Assembly (NCBI GenBank): GCA_013215295.1
Contig: JABSOZ010000021.1
Coordinates: 1 to 64,000 of the forward strand
Source of the DNA: Colwellia sp.
Lineage (GTDB): Bacteria; Pseudomonadota; Gammaproteobacteria; Enterobacterales; Alteromonadaceae
Reading direction: 5' to 3'
DNA length: 64,000 bases
Part shown: positions 28,642 to 39,220 of the stretch, piece by piece
Layout of the letters: each line of letters starts with the position of its first letter
How positions within the stretch are numbered: the stretch's first letter is position 1
Position numbers and translations under genes: made by a program
Notes under the pieces: model-generated
The model's input: only the letters and a program-made list of their open reading frames with translations
Database searches by the model: none
Told to the model about the DNA's origin: nothing

Positions 28642-28783
28642 TATTTTGTACCCCTTTGATTAATGATGAGATCTGATTTTTCATGAAGAAAAACAGACAA
28701 ATACAAAACATAAAATTTAGTCAGTCGTTATTCGTTTTAACCTATAAAAAATGAGCAGATAGATAATGAACTTGGTATTAGTA

Positions 28784-30751
28784 CTAATCTCCGTCTTGAA
28801 CAAAACGTTCTACACGTTCTACTCTTCTTGGTTTACCACGAACAATTAATGTATCTTGAGCTTGCAGAATAGTCGTTTCGTCTGGCTGCTCAGTTTCGAC
28901 ATCATCTCGGCGAAGGGCAACAACAGTCACTCGTTTTGCTGTTAAATTCAGCGAGGCAATAGAATGGCCAATCGCAAATGAATTTTCTGTCAAAATAATA
29001 CCATTGGCAAACTCAATACGATCCATAGCTTCTGGGCTCATATCCGTTTGTTCGCCTTGAAAAAAACCATGCAAATGACTGTAATGATCTTTACGTTCTT
29101 TTTGTACACGTCGCATAATGCGTGAAAAAGGGACACCTGTCAGTGACAAAACTTGTGACACAAGCATCAAACTACCTTCTAGGCTCTCTGGCACCACTTG
29201 ATTAGCGCCAGCTTCTTGAAGTGCATCTAGTTGATCATCATTGCGAGTACGTACCAGAATAGGCACATCAGGCGACAATGACCTAACCTTCTGAACAACA
29301 TCCAGTGATTGCTTGTCATCTCCGAAAGCAATCACAACAAGTTTAGCTTGAGATAAATGCGCTGCTTTTAATAACTCCGCTTGTCTTGAAGAGCCAAAAA
29401 GGATATTTTCTCCTGCTTCTCTAGCCTTGGTAGTACGTAAAGGGTCGATATCAATTGCGACAAACTTTATAGACTCTTGCTTTAAAAAGCGGCTTACTGT
29501 TTGCCCTACTCGTCCGAATCCACAAATAATAACGTGATCCTTTAAGTCAGTATTCTCTGGTAATTCAGCTAAATGTTCCGTTTTTATCGGTGTTTCTTTA
29601 CTGAGTGAAATTGACCATTTTCGCGCATTATCAATCATATATGGGGTTATCGCCATACTTAACACACCAGCGCCTAACAATATAGAGGCTGTTTCAACAG
29701 GCAATAATTCAACTTGGTTGGCTAATGCAATAAGCACAAAGCCGAACTCTCCCATCTGAGCAAGCATGATACCTGAAGCCCAAGCATCTTTAGAAGCTTC
29801 TCCTGCACGCATAGCAAGAAAAGCGATAACAAGAATTTTAACCAGCATGAAGCTGACCATAAGACCAACAATAACGAATGGTGAAGAATAAACAATACCA
29901 ATATCGAGTTTCATGCCGACGGTCACAAAAAACAGACCAAGCAAAATATCTCGATATGGTCGAATATCAGCTTCAAGCTGATGTTTATATTGACTCTCTC
30001 CTAACATCATTCCTGCAAGGAAAGCACCTAGCGCCATAGATAGACCAAACCATTGTGTTAAAGAAGAGGCAACTAGCGTTACTAACAAGGTTGTCAGTAC
30101 AAACAATTCGTCTGTTCTCACTTGCGCAACTAAATTAAATAAACGTGGTAAAAACCATTTACCTGCAAACATTAATATTGCGACAACAAATACGCCTTTC
30201 ACTAAAGCGATTAATAACTCAACTGCCATTGAGGTATCTGACTCTTGAGCAAACATTGGGATAATTATTAAGAGGGGAACAACAGCAACATCTTGAAAAA
30301 GTAAGATAGCAACAGATAATTGCCCCGACTTTCTTTTCATTGCACCTGTTTCACTCAATTGTCGAATGACAATAGCCGTTGATGAAAGCGCTAAAATACC
30401 TCCAATAATTAGGGCACTAGCAAATGTTTGACCGAAAAAGAGCGCAACCCCCATAAAAAAAACTAACGATATGCCTACTTGCAAACTACCTACAGCTAAT
30501 ACTAGATGACGCATAGCCATTAGTTTTGGTAATGAAAACTCTAAGCCAAGCGTAAACAGTAAAAAAACAATGCCCAATTCTGCAAAATGATCATAATCAA
30601 CTTGATCTTGTGCCAAAGCAAAACCATGCTCACCTACAAGCATTCCAGCAACTAAATAAGCAAGGATTGCAGGTAAATGTAACCGACGAAATAACCAAAC
30701 GATGAGTACCGCACTAGATAGAATTGCTAAGAGTTCAAAATGACCTGCCAC
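28784..30751 (-). CDS. Kef-type monovalent cation:proton antiporter (CPA2 family)
   Basis: A 655-residue membrane protein. About 12 transmembrane helices (1-380) form a Na+/H+ exchanger-like domain with the GESQYKHQLEADIRPYRDILLGLFF segment split across helices. A cytoplasmic RCK/TrkA-N domain follows with nucleotide-binding GFGRVGQTVSRFL (about 412-424), and then a TrkA-C domain at the end. It is built like KefB/KefC/YbaL, K+/H+ antiporters that acidify the cytoplasm on electrophile stress. No KefF/KefG-type ancillary gene is adjacent, so glutathione gating is uncertain and I give no symbol. Confidence 0.9.
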   Translation of the reverse strand: MAGHFELLAILSSAVLIVWLFRRLHLPAILAYLVAGMLVGEHGFALAQDQVDYDHFAELGIVFLLFTLGLEFSLPKLMAMRHLVLAVGSLQVGISLVFFMGVALFFGQTFASALIIGGILALSSTAIVIRQLSETGAMKRKSGQLSVAILLFQDVAVVPLLIIIPMFAQESDTSMAVELLIALVKGVFVVAILMFAGKWFLPRLFNLVAQVRTDELFVLTTLLVTLVASSLTQWFGLSMALGAFLAGMMLGESQYKHQLEADIRPYRDILLGLFFVTVGMKLDIGIVYSSPFVIVGLMVSFMLVKILVIAFLAMRAGEASKDAWASGIMLAQMGEFGFVLIALANQVELLPVETASILLGAGVLSMAITPYMIDNARKWSISLSKETPIKTEHLAELPENTDLKDHVIICGFGRVGQTVSRFLKQESIKFVAIDIDPLRTTKAREAGENILFGSSRQAELLKAAHLSQAKLVVIAFGDDKQSLDVVQKVRSLSPDVPILVRTRNDDQLDALQEAGANQVVPESLEGSLMLVSQVLSLTGVPFSRIMRRVQKERKDHYSHLHGFFQGEQTDMSPEAMDRIEFANGIILTENSFAIGHSIASLNLTAKRVTVVALRRDDVETEQPDETTILQAQDTLIVRGKPRRVERVERFVQDGD

Positions 30752-31002
30752 AAAAAATCCTTATTTTATAATTCACGCTTACAGTAAGTTAATAAAAACC
30801 TATGTCTACACTAGAGTCTAATGCAATTTCGGGTATTTTGACAGCGGCAACTCATTGCCACTAATGATTTGTCAAAAAAACACCTTCATTTTTATTAATA
30901 TAAATTTCTTTAATATCAATACACTAAACACATGTAATTACACATGCGCTTTTGGTACAAAAATTGCTAAATGTTTACTGAATAAAATAATCAGGTGATG
31001 AT

Positions 31003-31893
31003 ATGCAAACATTAAATTTAGTAGATAATCAGGGGGTTGAATTTAACGCTTTTAAAGTGTTCGGCACCCCTAATCACGAGAATTCTAATAGAAAGCTAGC
31101 TTTAATGGAACAACTTCAAACTTCATTAGAGCTTGACCGTTTACTTAATATTTTTGCGATGGAAGCGGCAAAGTATGTAGATTTTTCAGGCTTGTGCTTC
31201 AAAAAAGGTGACATTACTGCAGCCATCAGAGGAAGTAGGCAAGGTAAAAATGAACGTCTTTTTGAATTAAAATTAAATCAAAAGTTTGTTGGCATTTTAA
31301 CTTATGCAATTAATTCTCCTATCAGTATCACAAACTATAAAATACTTAATGAGTTGCATCAGTATTTAATTCATCCTTTAAATAATGCCTTAAATTATCA
31401 AGAAGCGTTGCAATTAGCGATGCAGGATGGATTAACGTCATTGAATAATCGTCGATGTTTTGATGAGCAATTAAAGCGCGCAATGCACCATGCAAGCCGC
31501 CAGCGCAGTAAAGTAGGCCTAATTGTTTGTGATCTGGATAAGTTTAAATTGATTAACGACACCTATGGTCACAGTATTGGTGATGAAGTATTAATACACT
31601 TTTCTCAAGCACTAAAAGAAAGTGTGCGTGATTCTGATAGCTTATTTCGTTTTGGTGGCGACGAGTTTTCAATTATTGTTGAAAATGCCACGCTTGATTC
31701 TTTATTGGTTATCGAGCAGCGTATATATAATGCTATGGCGGATGATCCTTTATTATCAAACTACAAAATGAGTTGTAGCTTAGGCCACACCATTATGAAT
31801 GGTATGGATACACAAACGAGTTTCTTTGAACGAGCTGACAAAGCGCTTTATCAAAGTAAAACATTCAAAGGTCGTAAACTGAGTTTAGTTTAA
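31003..31893 (+). CDS. diguanylate cyclase (GGDEF)
   Basis: A 296-residue soluble protein. The first ~125 residues are an uncharacterised GAF-like sensory region; a cyclase domain follows. The active site is intact, GGDEF at 218-222, with the allosteric c-di-GMP inhibitory site RDSD (209-212) five residues before it. DLDKFKLINDTYGH provides the metal-binding Asp and substrate contacts. It should make c-di-GMP. It is monocistronic, 250 bp from the divergent antiporter gene. With the REC-GGDEF-EAL protein it is one of two c-di-GMP enzymes in the window. Confidence 0.92.
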   Translation: MQTLNLVDNQGVEFNAFKVFGTPNHENSNRKLALMEQLQTSLELDRLLNIFAMEAAKYVDFSGLCFKKGDITAAIRGSRQGKNERLFELKLNQKFVGILTYAINSPISITNYKILNELHQYLIHPLNNALNYQEALQLAMQDGLTSLNNRRCFDEQLKRAMHHASRQRSKVGLIVCDLDKFKLINDTYGHSIGDEVLIHFSQALKESVRDSDSLFRFGGDEFSIIVENATLDSLLVIEQRIYNAMADDPLLSNYKMSCSLGHTIMNGMDTQTSFFERADKALYQSKTFKGRKLSLV

Positions 31894-31896
31894 GTG

Positions 31897-31919
31897 GATT
31901 AAAGAAATTTAATCTAACT
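31897..31919. terminator. possible bidirectional terminator between convergent genes
   Basis: GATTAAA and TTTAATC around GAAA, ending in a T-rich tract, lie where the cyclase gene and the convergent zinc-ribbon gene end. The stem is weak (A/T only apart from its ends). Confidence 0.35.
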
Positions 31920-32562
31920 TTTCATCTTCTGCAAAATAACGTAACGCGAGTCTTTGTTGTTCTGGCGTATTACCAATGAGCAAGCGGCAAAATTTTACCG
32001 CTTTGCCGAACTTGTCAAAACCGACAATCGATAGTGCTTTTTTAAATGCCCATGATGATAAATCATACGTTTCAATAAAGTGATCAATCGCGATATCTAC
32101 ACTTGGATATGTTACTCCATCAAATAGAAACTCAGAGCCAACATAATCAACATCTAACTCTACACTTTCAAGTGATAAAACCCATCCTTGATAGTTCACG
32201 CGTTGTTTAGCTATTTCATACATAAGCCAAGCACTTTTTTGAAAACCAACAAAATTTCCTGTTTCAAACTCGCTATTGGCTAACTCTTCTTGTGTCCAAT
32301 TAATGCCAATGGCTAAATCTTTTTGATAAGTCTGCGTTAAAAACCGCTTGACGGCATTTCCAACAGCCCAAATGGAATGTTGTTCTGCTTTTCTTGCTAA
32401 AGAAGTACATTCCCGACAACTGGGTACAGATAAAGGCGGATGAGAACAATCAAACACGATAAAATATTGATGTGGAAAACTAAAAGTTAATTCAGATGGC
32501 TCGCCACAGAACCAACATTCATGGCGATTTTCAAACGGAATATCAACTAAGGTATGTGCCAT
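31909..32562 (-). CDS. uncharacterised zinc-ribbon protein
   Basis: A 217-residue protein I do not recognise. Two CxxC pairs (Cys16/Cys19 and Cys49/Cys52), separated by about 30 residues, should bind zinc as a ribbon. The rest is mixed alpha/beta with aromatic-rich stretches and no signal peptide or membrane segment. It lies 20 bp downstream of the RhlE-like helicase gene on the same strand, so the two are probably co-transcribed. A role with RNA is conceivable from that context only. Confidence 0.65.
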   Translation of the reverse strand: MAHTLVDIPFENRHECWFCGEPSELTFSFPHQYFIVFDCSHPPLSVPSCRECTSLARKAEQHSIWAVGNAVKRFLTQTYQKDLAIGINWTQEELANSEFETGNFVGFQKSAWLMYEIAKQRVNYQGWVLSLESVELDVDYVGSEFLFDGVTYPSVDIAIDHFIETYDLSSWAFKKALSIVGFDKFGKAVKFCRLLIGNTPEQQRLALRYFAEDEKLD

Positions 32563-32582
32563 AATAATGTATCAGCTACTGA

Positions 32583-33902
32583 TTATCTTCTTCTACCTGT
32601 AGGCGCTGGCTTTGCTTTTTTCGCCACTTTTGCACGTCGTATAGATGAAGGTTTACTTTCCTCTTTTTTACGGGCAATTAATTGATTTTTCTCTTGTGTA
32701 GCTCTATAGCGACTTTTCTTTAATGGCTTATCTTCTTTCTCTGCATATTGTGCTGGTAGTGCTCTGTCGAGTTCATAACCAGGAACAATAGTACGTTCGA
32801 AAGTACGACCGATTAACGCTTCTATATTTTCTAGGAATTGCTCGTCTTTAGGACTAACTAATGAAATAGCAGTACCTGATTTTCCAGCACGACCTGTACG
32901 GCCAATCCTGTGTATATAATCTTCTGCTAGGTAGGGTAAATGGAAGTTAACGACATACGGTAAATCTGGAATATCTAAGCCACGAGCTGCAACATCAGTA
33001 GCCACTAACACGCGAACTTTTCCTTCAGTAAATTGCGCTAGTGCTTTATTTCTTGCACCTTGAGTTTTGTCACCGTGACATACAGCTGACTTAATTCCGT
33101 CGAGCTTTAATTCTTTCGCGAGTACATTTGCACTTTCTTTAGTGCCGGCAAAAACGAGTACTTGCTTCCAGTTATTCACGCCTATTAATTCTGACAACAA
33201 TTCACATTTACGAGTTTCGGAGACCCAATAAACAGATTGCTTAACCTTACCTGAAGTAGAATTTTGACGAGAAACTTCTAGCGTTTTTGGCGTATTTAAT
33301 ACTTGCTTTGCTAACGTTTTTACTTTATTTGAAAACGTTGCAGAGAACATTAGCGTTTGATGTTTTTGCTTAATCACACTGATTAATTGCTGAATATCAT
33401 TTAAGAAACCCATGTCTAACATGCGATCAGCTTCATCTAAAACAAGAAACTTAACTTGTGATAAGTCAACATTTCTAGCAACTAAGTGCTCAAGTAAACG
33501 CCCAGGTGTCGCAACAAGTACATCAACACCTTGCTTTAACATTTTAGTTTGTGGCGGCATATTTACACCACCATAAACCGCACCACTGCTAAGCGGTAAA
33601 AATTCACTATAGGTTTCTATATTACGAGCGACTTGTTGAGTAAGCTCTCGCGTAGGCGTCAAAATAAGTGCACGAATGGTCTTAGATGAATTATTATTCG
33701 CTGGGATTTTAGCTAAAGCATCTAATATAGGTAAGCTAAAAGCAGCTGTTTTACCGGTACCTGTTTGCGCACTCGCTAACAAGTCAACACCCGAACGAAT
33801 AAGCGGAATAGCTTGCTGCTGAACAGGCGTCAACGTTTTATAACCACAGGCTTTAACGGCCTTTAATAGTTCAGCCGACAACCCAATTGCATCAACACTC
33901 AT
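32583..33902 (-). CDS. rhlE: DEAD-box RNA helicase, RhlE-like
   Basis: A 439-residue ATP-dependent RNA helicase. It has TPVQQQAIP (Q motif Gln), AQTGTGKTAAF (Walker A), TPTRELTQQ (Ia), LDEADRMLDMGF (II), FSATFS (III), HGDKTQGAR (IV-V) and HRIGRTGRAG (VI). The C-terminal ~60 residues are basic and low-complexity, as in RhlE proteins, and probably hold RNA. The upstream aromatic of the Q motif appears to be Val3 (MSVDAIGLS) where RhlE normally has Phe. It probably helps ribosome assembly or cold adaptation. A small zinc-ribbon gene follows closely. Confidence 0.88.
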   Translation of the reverse strand: MSVDAIGLSAELLKAVKACGYKTLTPVQQQAIPLIRSGVDLLASAQTGTGKTAAFSLPILDALAKIPANNNSSKTIRALILTPTRELTQQVARNIETYSEFLPLSSGAVYGGVNMPPQTKMLKQGVDVLVATPGRLLEHLVARNVDLSQVKFLVLDEADRMLDMGFLNDIQQLISVIKQKHQTLMFSATFSNKVKTLAKQVLNTPKTLEVSRQNSTSGKVKQSVYWVSETRKCELLSELIGVNNWKQVLVFAGTKESANVLAKELKLDGIKSAVCHGDKTQGARNKALAQFTEGKVRVLVATDVAARGLDIPDLPYVVNFHLPYLAEDYIHRIGRTGRAGKSGTAISLVSPKDEQFLENIEALIGRTFERTIVPGYELDRALPAQYAEKEDKPLKKSRYRATQEKNQLIARKKEESKPSSIRRAKVAKKAKPAPTGRRR

Positions 33903-33979
33903 ATATCACCACTTATCAAATAAACGAAACCAAAAATTAAGGCGCGCATTCTAGCATAGTTTAATGGTTATTCATCAGA

Positions 33980-35383
33980 CTATTTTTGCCAGATCCCTTT
34001 CGTTAAATTAAAACGATTATGTTCACTTGCACTCGGTGCATAAGTCGGCAATTTTCCATTATTATGTTGTTGATGATAATCTTGCGTAATACTAACAACC
34101 ACTTTCGACAACAGTAATAAAGCCGTGACATTGACAACAGTCATAAGACCCGTTGTTAAATCAGCTAAAGCAATGACTTGCGGTAAACTTGCCACAGAGC
34201 CGAAAATTAACATCGATAAAAAGCCACAACGTAAAAACCAATGACCAAGGCGATTATCCATATTTAAATATTTCAAATTATTCTCGGCATAGGCAAAGTT
34301 AGCAACAATTGAAGTGAAACCAAAAAGTAGAATAGCTATGGTAATGAAATCGCTTCCCCATGCTCCTACTTGATAAGCTAAAGCTTGCTGAGTTAATTGA
34401 ATGCCCTGCGCATCACTACCGGTTTCTTTAAACAATAGAATAAGAAAAGCGGTACAAGAACAAATAATAATCGTGTCAAAAAACACGGCAAGCATTTGTA
34501 TGTAACCTTGTGAAACAGGATGAGGGGGGTGCGGTGATGCCGCAGCAGCGGCATTGGGTGAACTACCCATTCCGGCTTCATTAGAATAAAGCCCGCGTTT
34601 TATACCTTGTACAATCGCAGCGCCAACCAAACCACCACCCGCTTCTTTTAATCCGAAAGCCGAAGCAAAAATGTCATTGATGATTGCAGGAATTTTCTCT
34701 ATGTTTAAAAAGATAACGCCTAAGCATACTAACAAATATGCAAGCCCCATAAAGGGTACGGTTATTTCAGCAAAACGCGCAATATTTTTCAAACCACCAA
34801 AAACTATAAATGCAGTACCTATAGTGATAGCAATGCCTGTATACAAGGGATTAATACCAAAAGAACCATCAAAAGCACTGGTAATAGAGTTAGCTTGTAC
34901 AGAGCTGAATACAAAACCATAACCAAAAAACAAACAGAGAGAAAATGTTACTGCTAGTTTTTTATTCTTCAAACCTTTACTCATGTAATAAGCAGGGCCG
35001 CCTCGAAAGTTTCCATTGGCGTCTTTCTCTTTATAAAGCTGCCCTAAAGCACTTTCTGCAAAAGCAGTTGCCATACCAACTAAAGCAATAAGCCACATCC
35101 AAAAAACAGCGCCTGCGCCACCTAATGTGATAGCAACCGCAACGCCCATTAAATTTCCGGTACCTACACGGGCGGCAAGCGATGTACATAAGGCTTGAAA
35201 AGAAGAGATCCCTTGGCTGTCAGATTTTCGACTTAACTTTAGCAAGGTAAACATGTGGGTAAAACGCGTTATTTGTAGGAACTTCAATCGCCAAGTAAAC
35301 CAAATACCGCAACCGGTGAGTAAATAGATAAGGATGCTTCCCCATAGATAACCATTAATTGTTCCTATCCATTGTTCCATCAA
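33980..35383 (-). CDS. sodium:alanine/glycine symporter (AGCS family)
   Basis: A 467-residue inner-membrane transporter of the AGCS family with about 11 transmembrane helices. Family hallmarks are ARVGTGNLMGVAVAITLGGAGAVFWMW (in pieces from about residue 71), GGPAYYMSKGL and SNEAGMGSSPNAAAAA. It takes up alanine or glycine with Na+, fitting a marine host. Two consecutive ATG codons open the gene and either could be used. It is downstream of pntB but separated by a terminator, so it is likely its own unit. Confidence 0.9.
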   Translation of the reverse strand: MMEQWIGTINGYLWGSILIYLLTGCGIWFTWRLKFLQITRFTHMFTLLKLSRKSDSQGISSFQALCTSLAARVGTGNLMGVAVAITLGGAGAVFWMWLIALVGMATAFAESALGQLYKEKDANGNFRGGPAYYMSKGLKNKKLAVTFSLCLFFGYGFVFSSVQANSITSAFDGSFGINPLYTGIAITIGTAFIVFGGLKNIARFAEITVPFMGLAYLLVCLGVIFLNIEKIPAIINDIFASAFGLKEAGGGLVGAAIVQGIKRGLYSNEAGMGSSPNAAAAASPHPPHPVSQGYIQMLAVFFDTIIICSCTAFLILLFKETGSDAQGIQLTQQALAYQVGAWGSDFITIAILLFGFTSIVANFAYAENNLKYLNMDNRLGHWFLRCGFLSMLIFGSVASLPQVIALADLTTGLMTVVNVTALLLLSKVVVSITQDYHQQHNNGKLPTYAPSASEHNRFNLTKGIWQK

Positions 35384-35465
35384 AATATTTTCTCAGCTTT
35401 TTATTATTATTGTGAATTATCATAACAAACAAAACGATAAGTGCGTTAGGCTCTATTAGCCTTAA

Positions 35466-35494
35466 ACAAAAAAACCCGTGACATGTCACGGGTT
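35466..35494 (-). terminator. terminator of pntAB
   Basis: AACCCGTGAC and GTCACGGGTT form a GC-rich stem, followed on the minus strand by seven T, 24 bp after the pntB stop. Confidence 0.88.
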
Positions 35495-35517
35495 AATTTC
35501 ATTTAATACAGATTAAA

Positions 35518-36924
35518 TTACAACGCTTTAAATATTTGCTCGACGCTATCTTTTGCATCTCCGAATAACATTTGCGTATTATCTTTAAAAAACAACGGAT
35601 TTTGAACACCCGCATACCCTGTATTCATTGAACGTTTAAAAACAATAACTTGTTTTGCATTCCACACCTCTAATACTGGCATACCCGCGATTGGACTAGT
35701 TGGGTCTTCAGCAGCAGCTGGGTTAACTGTGTCATTTGCACCAATAACCAGAACCACATCAGTCTTAGGGAAGTCGTCGTTAATTTCGTCCATACCTAAG
35801 ACGATATCGTATGGCACTCTTGCTTCCGCCAATAAAACATTCATATGTCCCGGTAGCCGCCCTGCCACAGGGTGAATAGCAAAACGAACGTCAATACCTT
35901 TATTTTTCAATGCTTGAGTCATTTCATAAACAGGATACTGCGCTTGCGCAACTGCCATGCCATAACCGGGCGTGATAATAACGGATTTTGCACCACACAA
36001 GATATCTGCCACAGTTTCAGCATTTACTTCAAAGTGATCGCCATAATCGGTATCGTTATCAATCACAACATCAGTACCGAAACCGCCAGCAATAACACTG
36101 ATAAATGAACGATTCATCGCTTTACACATAATGTATGAAAGAATCGCACCTGATGAACCAACCAATGCACCTGTAACAATCAATAAATCGTTGTTAAGCA
36201 TAAACCCTGCGGCTGCGGCTGCCCAACCAGAATAAGAATTAAGCATTGATACAACAACTGGCATGTCTGCCCCACCAATTGAAGCGACTAAGTGCCAACC
36301 AAATACAAGCGCAATTAACGTCATTAAGTACAATGCACTTGCATTGCCATCACTCTGGACAAAACTAATCAGTAAAATAAAAGTGACAACACCCGCGACT
36401 AAATTTAATTTATGACGATGAGGTAACATCAAAGCTGAAGAACTAATAACGCCTCGTAATTTAGCAAAGGCAACAATTGAACCGGTAAAGGTAACAGCCC
36501 CAATGAAAACACCTAAAAAGACTTCAACTAAATGAATGTTTGTCGCCATCTGTTGAGTATCAGTAAAGTTAGCGGTTAACGAATGATCCATTTCAAAATA
36601 ACTGTTAAAACCAACTAATACTGCCGCCAAACCAACAAAACTATGCAATATGGCCACAAGCTCTGGCATTTGCGTCATTTCGACTTTTCTTGCTAAATGT
36701 AAACCAATAAATGCGCCTACCGACATAGCAATGAATATCATTAAAACATTATCAACACGCGGATCAGCAATGGTTGCGATTAAAGCAATAGCCATACCCG
36801 TGATCCCATACCAATTACCCGTTTCAGCCGTTTCTTGTTTGCTTAAGCTAGAAAGACTAAAAATAAATAATAATGCAGCAACAATATAAGCTGCACTAAT
36901 TAACCCTTGAGAAAATTCCATCAA
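35518..36924 (-). CDS. pntB: NAD(P) transhydrogenase subunit beta
   Basis: A 468-residue inner-membrane subunit of the proton-translocating transhydrogenase, which uses the proton gradient to reduce NADP+ with NADH. The first ~260 residues hold about nine transmembrane helices. The C-terminal domain III binds NADP(H), with [13 protein letters not shown], the [18 protein letters not shown] loop and [12 protein letters not shown]. It starts 8 bp after pntA on the same strand. Confidence 0.96.
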   Translation of the reverse strand: MMEFSQGLISAAYIVAALLFIFSLSSLSKQETAETGNWYGITGMAIALIATIADPRVDNVLMIFIAMSVGAFIGLHLARKVEMTQMPELVAILHSFVGLAAVLVGFNSYFEMDHSLTANFTDTQQMATNIHLVEVFLGVFIGAVTFTGSIVAFAKLRGVISSSALMLPHRHKLNLVAGVVTFILLISFVQSDGNASALYLMTLIALVFGWHLVASIGGADMPVVVSMLNSYSGWAAAAAGFMLNNDLLIVTGALVGSSGAILSYIMCKAMNRSFISVIAGGFGTDVVIDNDTDYGDHFEVNAETVADILCGAKSVIITPGYGMAVAQAQYPVYEMTQALKNKGIDVRFAIHPVAGRLPGHMNVLLAEARVPYDIVLGMDEINDDFPKTDVVLVIGANDTVNPAAAEDPTSPIAGMPVLEVWNAKQVIVFKRSMNTGYAGVQNPLFFKDNTQMLFGDAKDSVEQIFKAL

Positions 36925-36932
36925 TGCGTCCC

Positions 36933-38468
36933 TTATCTTCTAAACATTTTTAACATACGTTTGGTCACTACAAAGCCACCAACAATATTTATTGTGGCAA
37001 TAAGCACCGCAATCCCCGCAAGTATTTGCACCACCAAATTGTCTTGCCCTATTTGTAATAAAGCGCCGACAATAATAATGCCTGAAATAGCATTGGTAAC
37101 ACTCATTAAAGGCGTATGTAGTGAATGACTGACATTCCACACCACGTTGTAACCAATCACACAGGAAAGCACAAAAACAGTAAAGTGCGATAAGAAATCA
37201 GCAGGAGCAACACTTGCTACCCATGCAAATAATAAAGCGCCGATGCCCATAAAAATATGCTTTTTAGTTTGTGATACAGGTTTTGCTTTCTCAACAACCG
37301 CTTTAACTTTGACTGGAGCCGGTTGAGCGGGAGCAGCACTTACTTGTATTGGTGGAGGTGGAAAGGTAATTTCATCAGCATTCACAACTGTCATATTACG
37401 TACGACTTGATCATCGAAGTCTACGGTGATTGTGCCATCTTTTTCCGGACAAACTAACTTAACTAAGTTAACCAAATTATTTGAATAAAGCTGTGAGGAT
37501 TGATTAGGTAAACGCGAAACTAAATCTGTGTAACCAATAATTTTAACGCCATTAATATTAGCAACCTTCCCCGCTACGGTAAGTTCACAATTACCACCGC
37601 CAGCTGCTGCTAAATCTACAATAATTGAACCGGTTTTCATTGAATGAACCATAGCTTCAGTGATTAACTTAGGTGCAGGTTTTCCAGGGATCATCGCAGT
37701 AGTGATAATGATATCAACATCTTTTGCTTGTTCAGCAAAGAGTGCCATTTCCGCATCTATAAATGCTTTACTCATTTCTTTTGCGTAACCATCACCTGAG
37801 CCAGTATCTTCGGGTTCTTCATAATCTAATTCAAGAAATTCAGCCCCCATACTTTCAATTTGTTCTTTCACTTCTGGGCGTGTATCAAAAGCACGTACGA
37901 TTGCCCCCAAACTTCCGGCGGTACCAATAGCTGCAAGACCTGCAACGCCAGCACCAATAATCATTACCTTCGCAGGTGGCATTTTACCTGCAGCGGTAAT
38001 TTGTCCGGTAAGAAAGCGACCAAAATGATGAGTCGCTTCAATAACGGCGCGATAACCTGCAATATTTGCCATAGAACTAAGTGCGTCCATTGACTGAGAG
38101 CGCGTCATACGAGGTACCATTTCCATGGCAAAGGTTGTAATAGATTTTGCGCGTAACGCTTCAAGTAATTCAGGACTTTGCGCTGGGGCAATAAAACTAA
38201 TTAAGTGCGCACCATCTTTCATTAGAGAAACTTCATCAAGCGTTGGAGCATTCACCTTAAAAATAATATCTGATTGCAAACATACTTTTTTAGTGACAAG
38301 TGAAGCTTCAGCATCAAGAAATTCTTGATCAGTAAAACTCGCTTTAGTACCGGCCCCTTTTTGTACTTGAACGCTAAAGCCTAATTTAAGTAGTTCACTT
38401 ACCGAGGTTGGTGAAGCTGCTACTCGATTTTCTCCTGACAACGATTCCTTAGGTATTCCAATATTCAT
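36933..38468 (-). CDS. pntA: NAD(P) transhydrogenase subunit alpha
   Basis: A 511-residue subunit. The N-terminal ~370 residues form the NAD(H)-binding domain I of the alanine dehydrogenase/PNT fold ([20 protein letters not shown] at the start, [17 protein letters not shown] nucleotide loop, and [14 protein letters not shown]). After a Pro/Ala/Lys-rich linker (about 375-400) come four transmembrane helices. The domains are fused as in E. coli PntA, not split into alpha-1 and alpha-2. First gene of the pntAB operon. Confidence 0.96.
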   Translation of the reverse strand: MNIGIPKESLSGENRVAASPTSVSELLKLGFSVQVQKGAGTKASFTDQEFLDAEASLVTKKVCLQSDIIFKVNAPTLDEVSLMKDGAHLISFIAPAQSPELLEALRAKSITTFAMEMVPRMTRSQSMDALSSMANIAGYRAVIEATHHFGRFLTGQITAAGKMPPAKVMIIGAGVAGLAAIGTAGSLGAIVRAFDTRPEVKEQIESMGAEFLELDYEEPEDTGSGDGYAKEMSKAFIDAEMALFAEQAKDVDIIITTAMIPGKPAPKLITEAMVHSMKTGSIIVDLAAAGGGNCELTVAGKVANINGVKIIGYTDLVSRLPNQSSQLYSNNLVNLVKLVCPEKDGTITVDFDDQVVRNMTVVNADEITFPPPPIQVSAAPAQPAPVKVKAVVEKAKPVSQTKKHIFMGIGALLFAWVASVAPADFLSHFTVFVLSCVIGYNVVWNVSHSLHTPLMSVTNAISGIIIVGALLQIGQDNLVVQILAGIAVLIATINIVGGFVVTKRMLKMFRR

Positions 38469-38792
38469 AAGCCACCTTGATTAAAGGTTACACTTTCACC
38501 ATAAACTAAGGCGATGTTGTAACGTATTATTTTTATTATCGGTTTTATAATTTAATTGTTATGATTAATGTTTTACCATTAATCGAATGAATTTCATACA
38601 CCTAAAAGCAATAACGAATATTATCTTCAGAAATAAAGGCAACAACACCCAAGTGATATCTTTTATAAGTGAAAGTAAAGTTAATGAGCAGTGATCACAA
38701 AGGTCACACTTATTTCGTTTTATTCCAGCTCTTCCTCCCCCACCAAATAATCTATAAAAACAGCTTATTTAAAAATAAATAAAATATCTATC

Positions 38793-38816
38793 AACCTTTC
38801 GCTTTTAATCACGTAT
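38793..38816 (+). promoter_or_regulatory. ECF-sigma-type promoter, copy 1
   Basis: AACCTTT (38793-38799), 11 nt, ACGTAT (38811-38816). An AAC-containing -35 and CGT-containing -10 are typical for ECF sigma factors. The same two elements at the same spacing recur at 40207-40230 and 41892-41915. Copy 1 stands 9 bp before the ATG of the broken sigma gene, as expected for autoregulation. The rest of the pntA-to-pseudogene gap (38469-38792) shows nothing I recognise. Confidence 0.7.
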
Positions 38817-38824
38817 TAATAACT

Positions 38825-39199
38825 ATGAAAACAAAAATCACCGTGAAACTTAACGTTAAAGCTAAGTAATAGGAACGACAAGTCAAAGCAGGTCAGCTAG
38901 ATAAGCTTGCGCCACTATTTGAAAATAATAAGGTACAACTTTTTAATTACTTTCTGCGTTCAGGTAATAACCGTGCGTTAAGTGAAGAGTTTGAGACTCA
39001 GCAGCAAAATGCTCTTTTTAATCAATCTTTAGCCATTGCTGAAGAAAACTTATTAGTACAAATAGAGCTGTGTCGCTTGCTGCTAAATTATGGCTCTGTC
39101 GATATTAAAAAATTATTAACCGAACAAAGCAACCAACAACAATTAAAACCAGAAGTACGAGAATTTATTAAAGCGCAACTAATGGCTTCATATATTTAG
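38825..39199 (+). pseudogene. ECF sigma factor remnant fused by deletion to a HEAT-like protein tail
   Basis: One reading frame runs from the ATG at 38825 to a TAG at 39197. Two adjacent in-frame stops (TAA TAG, 38867-38872) interrupt it after 14 codons, and no usable start follows. The frame after the stops begins like sigma-70 region 2 (KAGQLDKLAPLFE, then LFNYFLR and NNRALSE). Where the LVQETF motif should come, it changes abruptly into a helical tail (IAEENLLVQIELCRLLLNYG, KPEVREFIKAQLMA) like the HEAT-repeat companion proteins of such operons. So stop mutations and an internal deletion have destroyed a sigma gene and its neighbour. The DUF4097-like gene follows 21 bp later. Confidence 0.75.
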
Positions 39200-39220
39200 T
39201 TTTATCCTTAGGAGTAACCC

